This document shows, piece by piece, positions 7,511 through 12,918 of a DNA stretch of 12,918 bases. The position numbers and the translations under genes are program-made. Position 1 is the first letter of the stretch. Every line of letters starts with the position of its first letter. The notes beneath the pieces were generated by a model. It did no database searches and had not been told where the DNA came from. It was given only the letters and a program-made list of their open reading frames with translations. The stretch comes from an uncultured Collinsella sp. GTDB taxonomy: Bacteria; Actinomycetota; Coriobacteriia; Coriobacteriales; Coriobacteriaceae. The stretch is from the NCBI GenBank assembly GCA_900550965.1, contig URUC01000056.1, forward strand, positions 1 through 12,918, written 5' to 3'.

Positions 7511-8935
7511 CTAGCACACACCTTCCACAAAGCGGTCGAGCTCAACAAAGCGGGAACCCTTGACCAGTACAACATCATGTTTTTCAAGCGCGCCGCCCAT
7601 GCCGTCGAGCACCTGCTGATAATCGGAGAACACCTGGATGCGGTCCTCGTCCATGCCCATCATGCGTGCGGCATCGGCCATAAGCTGGGCCAGCTCACCA
7701 CCCACGCACGCCAGCATGTCGAGCTTCTTGGCGGCGGCATAGGCGCCCACGAGCTCATGCATGCGAGGAGCCTCATCGCCCATCTCGCCCATCTCGCCCA
7801 GGATCGCCATGCGAGACCCCGTGCACGAAAGCGAGCACAGCAGATCGAGACCGGCTGCCATCGATTCGGCGCTGGCGTTATAGGAATCGTCGATGATGCG
7901 TGCACCACTCTTGGCGCGCTTGATCTCCTGGCGGTGCCCGGTGATCGTAAGACCCCTAAAGGCAGCATCGATCTGCTCGGGCGTCACGCCCAGGCGATAG
8001 GCAACCGCGGCGGCCTTAACGGCATTAGGAACGGACTGCACGCCGGGGATGGCAAGCATGGTATCGATTGTCTCGCCCTGACCAAAATCGAGCGTAAAGA
8101 CCGGACGGCCTTCGTCATCAACACGAATGTCGCGGGCACGGACCTCATCATCGTCCGAGACGCCGGCCAGCATCACGTCGATACCAGCAGGCTGGGCGAA
8201 CGTGTCGCGAATGAACGGCGTAAAGTCGTCCTCGCCGCCCAAAACCAGCAGCGGCAAATTGTCGCCGGCGGCGCACATGCCCTGGACAATCTCGGCCTTA
8301 GCGCGGGCGATGTTCTCGCGGCTGCCCAAAATGCCGATATGAGAGGTGCCGATCTTGCTCACGATGGCAAGGTTGGGATTGGCAGACAGAGACAGGCGCT
8401 CGATCTCGTGGAAATGGTTCATGCCCATCTCGAGCACCAGGACCTCGGTATCGGCCGGAGCGGAAAGCACCGTGAGCGGCATGCCGATCAGGTTATTGAA
8501 ATTGCCCTTGGTGGCCCAGACACGATAGCGCTTGGCGAGCACAGCGGCGAGCACGTCCTTGGTCGTCGTCTTGCCGATGGAACCGGTAATGCCAACGACC
8601 AGGCAGCCAAGCTCCAGGCGATACGCGTGCGCCAAACGCAGCAGAAACTCCTCGGGATCATCGGTCAGCAAGATGGCACAGCCCTTGTCCTGCGCCAGCG
8701 AGACCAGCTCGGCCTCGGGCTCACGCGTCATCACGACGGCGCCGGCACCCGACTGGACGGCACGGGAAGCAAAATCATTGCCGTCGACGTTTTCACCGGG
8801 AAAGGCGACGAAAATCGTCCCTTCCTCGACCTGGCGCGAGTCGATAACGCACCCGCGGCATACCAGATCGACTTCTCCCGTCACGGTTCGGGCCCCTGTT
8901 GCGGCCGCGAGGTTGTTGACGGCGATCTCTATCAT
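7511..8935 (-). CDS. murF: UDP-MurNAc-tripeptide--D-alanyl-D-alanine ligase MurF
   Basis: MurF adds the D-Ala-D-Ala dipeptide and completes the UDP-MurNAc-pentapeptide. The 474-residue protein has the N-terminal substrate domain (VIDSRQVEEGTIFVAFPGEN, 30-49), the P-loop GITGSIGKTTT (115-125), the MurF-type KGNFNNLIGMPLTVL (143-157), EMGMNH (169-174), Lys213 at the carbamylated-lysine position, DDSYNAS (349-355) and LGEMGEMGDE (379-388). KGNFNN and DDSYNA separate it from MurE, which has a DYAHTP-type motif instead. The ATG at 8935 is preceded by AGGGGAG with a 5-base spacer. It is the first gene after a 128-base gap downstream of ftsI, exactly where murE would usually lie. mraY follows 3 bases after its stop. 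Confidence 0.96.
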   Translation of the reverse strand: MIEIAVNNLAAATGARTVTGEVDLVCRGCVIDSRQVEEGTIFVAFPGENVDGNDFASRAVQSGAGAVVMTREPEAELVSLAQDKGCAILLTDDPEEFLLRLAHAYRLELGCLVVGITGSIGKTTTKDVLAAVLAKRYRVWATKGNFNNLIGMPLTVLSAPADTEVLVLEMGMNHFHEIERLSLSANPNLAIVSKIGTSHIGILGSRENIARAKAEIVQGMCAAGDNLPLLVLGGEDDFTPFIRDTFAQPAGIDVMLAGVSDDDEVRARDIRVDDEGRPVFTLDFGQGETIDTMLAIPGVQSVPNAVKAAAVAYRLGVTPEQIDAAFRGLTITGHRQEIKRAKSGARIIDDSYNASAESMAAGLDLLCSLSCTGSRMAILGEMGEMGDEAPRMHELVGAYAAAKKLDMLACVGGELAQLMADAARMMGMDEDRIQVFSDYQQVLDGMGGALEKHDVVLVKGSRFVELDRFVEGVC

Positions 8936-9063
8936 TGCAGCTCCCCTGTAAACCTAAATAATGCTATCGGCGTATTGTATCCCAGCGCCGCGCATGCGTG
9001 GTGCAGGGCATGTGAACACCCCTCATATGGGACAACAAACCACGCCCCAAAGATTGTAACCCC
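8936..9063 (-). other. ftsI-murF intergenic gap, possible internal promoter
   Basis: This 128-base gap is the longest non-coding stretch of the window and lies where murE is found in most dcw clusters. It holds the murF ribosome binding site. A TACAAT on the minus strand (8974-8979) is one base from the -10 consensus and about 40 bases before the start codon. No good -35 box lies 16-18 bases upstream, so a promoter is only a possibility. I see no terminator hairpin with a T run and no remnant of a murE reading frame. Confidence 0.4.
8941..8947 (-). promoter_or_regulatory. Shine-Dalgarno site of murF
   Basis: The minus strand reads AGGGGAG, 5 bases before the murF ATG at 8935. It is one of the strongest ribosome binding sites in the window and fixes the murF start. 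Confidence 0.75.
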
Positions 9064-10929
9064 CTACTTCGTGTGCGGGATACCCAGCACGTCGAGCGCG
9101 TTGGCCATAATTGACTGGAACGGCACCGCAGCGGCATCTGAGCCGCTCGGCGTTCCGTCGAGCGTGATATAGCACAGCACCTTGGGCGATTGTGCCGGTG
9201 CAAAGCCCATAAAGGACGACATGTAGTTCTCCTTGAGGTAGCCGCCGTTCTCGTCGGCACGTTCGGCCGTACCGGTCTTACCCGCCACGTCATAGCCGTC
9301 AACCGCGCCGCCAACGCCCGTTCCCTCCGACACGACCGTCTGCATGCACGATGTCACCTGGGATGCGGCGTCCTCCGAAATCGCGCGCTCGCCTTCGCCC
9401 CAGTCCTTCTCGTCGCCTTTGCTGGACTTATAGAAGTGCGGGGTCATCATCACGCCGCCGTTGGCGATGCCGCCCACGGCACGTGCGATCTCAATCGGCG
9501 AGACAGACAGCGCCTGTCCAAAGCTCATCGAGCCCAGCGTGGCGCCGTCATACTGGTCACGCTCCTTGACGATGCCCAGGCTCTCGCCCGGAAAATCGAC
9601 ACCAGAGCTGTGACCGATGCCCCACTTGTCCACATAGGCGGCAAAGTCGTCGGCACCGATCTTGCGCCCCACCAGGACAAAACCCACGTTGGACGAACGG
9701 CGCATCATCTCGCGCACATCCATGGTCATGGCGTAGTCACGCTTGTCGGCATCGGTGACGGTATCGTCGCCCACCTTGATGCTCGCCGGCGCCTCAAACG
9801 ACGTACTCGACCGCACGACACCCAAGTCGAAGCCGGCGCCCGCCACGAGCGTCTTAAAGACCGAGCCGGGCTCGTAGGCGTCGGTGACCAGGCGCAGGTT
9901 CATATCCTCGGTCTTGGCGTTTTCCAAATTGGTCTGGTCGTAGGTCGGATACGAGCAGGCTGCCAAGATCTCGCCTGTCGTAGGATCGGTGACCAGCGCC
10001 GAGCCGTTCTTGGCCTTTGTCTTCTCGACAGCCTCTGCCAGGGCATCCTCGGCCGCACGCTGGATATTGACGTCGAGCGTCGTCACGATATCAACGCCGT
10101 CGACCGCAGCCACCTTTTTATAGGCACCGCCCGCGATATAGCTGCCGTCCCTCGCGCGCTCGCGTACGAGAGAGCCGTTCGTGCCGGTCAGAAGCTTGTT
10201 GTATTGCTTTTCGAGACCCGTCAAGCCGTCGTTGTCTACATTCACTACACCCAGCACCTGCGATGCCAGATTGCCGTATGGATATACGCGCTTCATGGCC
10301 TGCTCAAAAAGCACGCCGGGCAGGTTCTTCTTCTCCAGCGCCGCAGCGTCGTCTTCGTCCACCTGGCGCTTGATATACACCCAGGTTCCATCGGACTCAA
10401 CGAGCTTGCGGCAGGTCTTTTTATCGATTCCAGTTGCCTTGACCAGCGCCGACACCGTCTTGTCAACATCCTCGACAAGCTGGGGGTTCACGGCGATGTT
10501 GCGACATTCGACCGACGACGCTAGCACGTTACCGTTGCGGTCGTAGATGGTGCCACGTTTGGCATAGAGGGTCTGCGCAAGCAGGCGGCGCGCATCGGCA
10601 CGCTCGCGCAGTTTATCGGCTTCGACAATTTGATAGTCGGCAAGGCGAAAGACGCCCAAGCCCAAGCCAAGCCCAATGAAGCCCATGACGGCTTTGCGGC
10701 GAGGCAGAGGCGTGCCTGTGAGCCATTCGGTCGACGAACTCTTGCGCGACCTGGTGTTATGCACTTGAGGGCCGCCCGAGCCGCGAAGTCGCGACGCCGG
10801 GTCGTTGCCACGGGACTGCCCGGCGTTGTAAGATTGCCGACCCGTTCCTTGATAACCAGAACGTCCCCGCGACGAGGGACGTCCAGAACCGCGGCCCCGG
10901 TCGGAGCCGCGGCGATAGTCATTTGTCAT
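9064..10929 (-). CDS. ftsI: Septal peptidoglycan transpeptidase FtsI (class B PBP)
   Basis: FtsI is the transpeptidase that cross-links septal peptidoglycan, partner of FtsW and target of beta-lactams. The 621-residue protein has a cytoplasmic tail of about 78 residues rich in Arg, Gly and Ser. One membrane segment follows (about 79-97), then a PBP dimerisation domain beginning AKRGTIYDRNGNVLASS (123-139), and the transpeptidase domain. All three catalytic motifs are present: SVFK (Ser356, Lys359), SSN (412-414) and KTGTAE (551-556). The protein ends about 65 residues after KTG, so it has no C-terminal PASTA domains. The ATG at 10929 lies 6 bases after the ftsL stop in the annotated frame, with only a weak ribosome binding site. 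Its position between ftsL and murF supports FtsI over other class B PBPs. Confidence 0.94.
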   Translation of the reverse strand: MTNDYRRGSDRGRGSGRPSSRGRSGYQGTGRQSYNAGQSRGNDPASRLRGSGGPQVHNTRSRKSSSTEWLTGTPLPRRKAVMGFIGLGLGLGVFRLADYQIVEADKLRERADARRLLAQTLYAKRGTIYDRNGNVLASSVECRNIAVNPQLVEDVDKTVSALVKATGIDKKTCRKLVESDGTWVYIKRQVDEDDAAALEKKNLPGVLFEQAMKRVYPYGNLASQVLGVVNVDNDGLTGLEKQYNKLLTGTNGSLVRERARDGSYIAGGAYKKVAAVDGVDIVTTLDVNIQRAAEDALAEAVEKTKAKNGSALVTDPTTGEILAACSYPTYDQTNLENAKTEDMNLRLVTDAYEPGSVFKTLVAGAGFDLGVVRSSTSFEAPASIKVGDDTVTDADKRDYAMTMDVREMMRRSSNVGFVLVGRKIGADDFAAYVDKWGIGHSSGVDFPGESLGIVKERDQYDGATLGSMSFGQALSVSPIEIARAVGGIANGGVMMTPHFYKSSKGDEKDWGEGERAISEDAASQVTSCMQTVVSEGTGVGGAVDGYDVAGKTGTAERADENGGYLKENYMSSFMGFAPAQSPKVLCYITLDGTPSGSDAAAVPFQSIMANALDVLGIPHTK

Positions 10930-10935
10930 ACTCAG

Positions 10936-11421
10936 CTACCGTCTTGCTACTGAGCGGTCGCGGTCGCGTTGGCGCCCGCGGCTGCATCCTGGATGCGAAA
11001 AGTCAAGTGTAACGCTCTCGCTGGGCTCCACCATGCCATAAGCGCCCGCAAGGTCGCGAATGCGCGTGTCGGCGCCATAGACCGAATGCATGACCTCCAG
11101 GTCGGAGCTCTCATCGGTCGCCTTTTCAAGCGTGTTGGTAAGCTCGGCGTTGCTGTTGAGCACCTGGGCCGTAACGCCGGCGAGCGCCACGCGGGCGACG
11201 CCGATCGTCATGAAGATAGCCGCAATGATGCAAAACGTTTTAAGAACGCTCATGAAAACCGGGCTTACCGCCTGGTTTGCCTGACGGCCCGCGCCCGTGT
11301 AGACATCAAAGCGCGGCGTGCGCTGCTCACGGGGAGCAACGGGGGCCTGCGGCGTCTCACGATAGGCGGGCATGGCGTTCATATCATAGGCGAGTGCTGC
11401 GCTTGAAGTGTTGTAGCCCAT
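10936..11421 (-). CDS. ftsL: FtsL-type bitopic division protein (C-terminus possibly frameshifted)
   Basis: This is a small bitopic membrane protein in the ftsL position. FtsL forms a complex with FtsQ/DivIB and FtsB/DivIC that controls FtsW-FtsI. The 161-residue product has a cytoplasmic N-terminus of about 53 residues, one membrane segment (about 54-77), then an extracytoplasmic helix (about 83-115) suited to a coiled coil, and IRDLAGAYGMVEPSE (121-135), which resembles the end of FtsL proteins. Sequence conservation in FtsL is low, so the name rests on topology and position. The ATG at 11421 has GGGAGG at 11431-11436. After Phe141 the frame encodes an Arg-rich tail with uncommon codons. 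The alternative frame, entered at a TTTT run (10998-11001), reads RIQDAAAGANATATAQ and stops at 10947, which looks more natural. Confidence 0.8.
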   Translation of the reverse strand: MGYNTSSAALAYDMNAMPAYRETPQAPVAPREQRTPRFDVYTGAGRQANQAVSPVFMSVLKTFCIIAAIFMTIGVARVALAGVTAQVLNSNAELTNTLEKATDESSDLEVMHSVYGADTRIRDLAGAYGMVEPSESVTLDFSHPGCSRGRQRDRDRSVARR

Positions 11422-11511
11422 GATATGCCGCCTCCCATCCCAAGTACGTTGGTAGTATGTTTAAGCTTCGTTTATGGTGCGAGCGGGAGGTCCAATATCG
11501 CGCGGTCGCGC
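11422..11511 (-). other. rsmH-ftsL intergenic gap
   Basis: This 90-base gap is locally AT-richer than the genes around it in its central part (about 11440-11480). It includes the ftsL ribosome binding site. CATAAA and CATACT on the minus strand could each be read as a -10 box, but neither has a matching -35 box, so I do not call a promoter. There is no hairpin followed by a T run. Confidence 0.4.
11431..11436 (-). promoter_or_regulatory. Shine-Dalgarno site of ftsL
   Basis: The minus strand reads GGGAGG, 9 bases before the ftsL ATG at 11421. This strong site indicates that ftsL translation starts independently of rsmH. Confidence 0.7.
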
Positions 11512-12477
11512 CTACAGACGCTGCGCCACGCGGATTTTGGCTGATCTCGCCCGAGGGTTGCGCTCAACCTCATCAGGCTGGGCAACCAAGGGTTTGCGAG
11601 TGATGACCTTGAGTATCGGCACGTTGCCGCACACGCACACCGGAATCTCCGGCGGACACGTGCACCCCTGGCTCATCTCCTTAAAGTGATTCTTTACGAT
11701 ACGGTCCTCGAGCGAGTGATACGAGATGACGCAGATACGTCCGCCCGGGTTGAGCCACCTGGTGGCGGCATCAAGCCCTCGTTCGAGCACATCGAGCTCG
11801 TGATTGACCTCGATGCGAATGGCCTGGAAACTTTTCTTGGCCGGGTGTCCGCCATGCCGACGAGCGGCAGCCGGGATACCCGCCTTGATGATCTCGACAA
11901 ATTGGCCGGTGGTTTCGATCGGTTCTTGCTCGCGGCGGCGCACGATCTCGCGCGCGATCTGCGAGGCGAACTTCTCTTCGCCGTAGACGCGTAGAATCCG
12001 GGCGAGGTCGTGTTCGTTATAGGTGTTGATGACCTCAGCTGCGTTTAAGGTGTTATTACCCGGATCCATCCGCATGTCCAATGGGGCGTCCTCGTTATAC
12101 GAAAAGCCCCTGCCAGGGATATCGAGTTGCGGTGACGAAACGCCCAAATCGAACAGGAAGCCATCGACCCCGGGCACCTCGGCCGAGCAAAGCAGCTCGT
12201 CCAAGTCGCCGAAGTTGCCCTTCAGCAGCTGGTGCGGAACGCCGGGAACCTCGCGGTCCAGACGGGCGCCAGCGGCCTCGAGGGCCATGTCGTCCTGATC
12301 GACGCCGAGCAAAAGGCCCGTCTCCCCCACCTGCGCGGCCATCTTTACCGAATGGCCGGCACCGCCAAGGGTGCAATCGCAGACAACGGAGCCGCTCTTT
12401 AGCCGCAGCGACTCAAGCACTTCGCCGAGCATGACAGGTTCATGCCGATATTCTTGTGTCAAGATCCCACGCTCCAT
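11512..12477 (-). CDS. rsmH: 16S rRNA (cytosine1402-N4)-methyltransferase RsmH (MraW)
   Basis: RsmH methylates N4 of C1402 in the decoding centre of 16S rRNA, using S-adenosylmethionine. It is a regular second gene of dcw clusters. The 321-residue protein matches the family length. It has HEPVMLGEVL (12-21), the SAM-binding VVCDCTLGGAGHS (31-43), LLGVDQDD (56-63), FDLGVSSPQLD (109-119), RGFSYNEDAPLDMRMD (123-138), HPAKKSFQAIRI (211-222), ISYHSLEDR (251-259), a Cys-rich GCTCPPEIPVCVCG (271-284) and the C-terminal NPRARSAKIRVAQR. The ATG at 12477 begins 20 bases after the mraZ stop. The only upstream ribosome binding site candidate is AAGG at 12490-12493, 12 bases before the ATG, so initiation may depend partly on mraZ translation. 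Confidence 0.96.
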   Translation of the reverse strand: MERGILTQEYRHEPVMLGEVLESLRLKSGSVVCDCTLGGAGHSVKMAAQVGETGLLLGVDQDDMALEAAGARLDREVPGVPHQLLKGNFGDLDELLCSAEVPGVDGFLFDLGVSSPQLDIPGRGFSYNEDAPLDMRMDPGNNTLNAAEVINTYNEHDLARILRVYGEEKFASQIAREIVRRREQEPIETTGQFVEIIKAGIPAAARRHGGHPAKKSFQAIRIEVNHELDVLERGLDAATRWLNPGGRICVISYHSLEDRIVKNHFKEMSQGCTCPPEIPVCVCGNVPILKVITRKPLVAQPDEVERNPRARSAKIRVAQRL

Positions 12478-12497
12478 CCGTTACCCGTGCCTTGCCC

Positions 12498-12918
12498 TTA
12501 CGAGAAGAAGAGGTCCAGCAGGGCCTCATCGTCATCGTCCTCATCGGCCGCGGCGCGATCCCAAACCTCAAGGTGGTCGTAGTTGCCCACAACCGTGACC
12601 TCGCGGTCGAGGTTCGCCTGCTTGCGGAGAGACTCGGAAAGACCGATACGACCGGCGCTATCCACGTCCATCGACGTAGTGCGCTTGTTGATCGCCCTCA
12701 TGAGCTTCTGGTCGTTAATGTCACGCGGGTTAAAACCCTCGTGGCCCTCACGACCCGCGAAGAGTCCTTCGACCCACTTATCGAAGGCCTCGGCAGAGAA
12801 CACGTACAGAGCATCGACATCCAGGGCTTTGAACACGCGAACGTGCTCTCCAAGCTCCTCGCGAAGGGGTGCAGGCAGGGACAGACGACCTTTTGCATCG
12901 AGATTGCGCTCGTATGCA
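12498..12918 (-). CDS. mraZ: Transcriptional regulator MraZ (5' end cut by window edge)
   Basis: MraZ is the DNA-binding regulator that opens most dcw clusters; in characterised species it binds repeats just upstream of itself and controls the operon. The visible frame runs from GCA at 12915-12917 and reads AYERNLDAKGRLSLPAPLRE at its start. That is the first SpoVT/AbrB-like half with its DAKGR motif. The second half carries MDVDSAGRIGLSESLRKQA. The C-terminus is very acidic (DEDDDDEALLDLF). About 139 residues are visible and the family is about 140-150 long, so only the first few residues should lie beyond the right edge. The in-frame GTG at 12836 is internal and is not the start. The operator and promoter would lie outside the window. 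rsmH starts 20 bases after its stop. Confidence 0.93.
   Translation of the reverse strand, partial: AYERNLDAKGRLSLPAPLREELGEHVRVFKALDVDALYVFSAEAFDKWVEGLFAGREGHEGFNPRDINDQKLMRAINKRTTSMDVDSAGRIGLSESLRKQANLDREVTVVGNYDHLEVWDRAAADEDDDDEALLDLFFS

Noticed and set aside
7777..7801. Short tandem 9-base repeat (CATCTCGCC units) in murF.
   Set aside because: It encodes the GEMGEMGDE stretch that corresponds to the conserved LGxMxELG motif of MurF, so it is explained by protein conservation rather than repeat expansion.
7511..8935. The ligase gene after ftsI as MurE rather than MurF.
   Set aside because: It carries KGNFNNLIGMPL and DDSYNAS, which are MurF features, and lacks the DYAHTP motif of MurE.
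8985..9045. CGCATGCG palindrome and CATATG-centred partial palindrome in the ftsI-murF gap as a terminator or operator.
   Set aside because: Both are short, there is no T run after either, and such short palindromes are expected by chance.
7160..9172. Very long plus-strand open frame (about 670 codons) opposite murF, with others at 5252-7144, 9190-10524 and 1083-2198.
   Set aside because: Each is in the exact codon-complement register of the gene it covers. In that register stops need TTA, CTA or TCA codons in the real gene, which GC-rich genes use rarely. murF, mraY and murD also happen to share one register, so the open frames run across gene borders. The products show no recognisable domains.
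10931..10959. CTCAG...CTGAG inverted repeat around the ftsI ribosome-binding region.
   Set aside because: The stem is only five base pairs with a loop of 14 or more bases, too weak to argue for a regulatory hairpin.

Overview
The window is a section of a bacterial dcw (division and cell wall) cluster. Eleven genes lie on the minus strand, so transcription runs from right to left. In transcription order they are mraZ (5' end cut by the right edge), rsmH/mraW, an ftsL-type gene, ftsI (class B penicillin-binding protein), murF, mraY, murD, ftsW, murG, murC and murB. murB ends three bases before the left edge. I see no mobile elements, tRNA, rRNA, CRISPR arrays or signs of horizontal transfer, and no gene-free stretch longer than 128 bases.

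The DNA is GC-rich, and the gene order resembles actinobacterial and Gram-positive dcw clusters. FtsW and FtsI carry long Arg/Gly/Ser/Pro-rich cytoplasmic tails, as is common in Actinobacteria. Together with murB sitting next to murC, this suggests a high-GC Gram-positive bacterium, probably a coriobacterium such as Collinsella or a relative. That placement is inference from general resemblance, not a search.

The genes form one pathway. MurB makes UDP-MurNAc. MurC, MurD and MurF add L-Ala, D-Glu and D-Ala-D-Ala. MraY transfers the product to undecaprenyl phosphate (lipid I), and MurG adds GlcNAc (lipid II). FtsW polymerises glycan and FtsI cross-links it at the septum, with the FtsL-type protein as bitopic divisome partner. 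MraZ is the cluster regulator, and RsmH methylates 16S rRNA. The third-residue ligase murE, normally between ftsI and murF, is absent; a 128-base gap stands in its place.

Three gaps (11422-11511, 8936-9063, 2340-2436) divide the cluster into four translation blocks: mraZ-rsmH, ftsL-ftsI, murF-mraY-murD-ftsW-murG and murC-murB. Each gap carries a clear Shine-Dalgarno site for the next gene. Within blocks the genes are spaced by 3-20 bases or overlap. The points most worth a second look are the missing murE, a probable frame disruption in the last codons of ftsL, a Ser in place of the usual Lys of the MraY DDxxK motif, and the paired basic tails of FtsW and FtsI. I found no convincing previously undescribed system; this is core chromosomal DNA.
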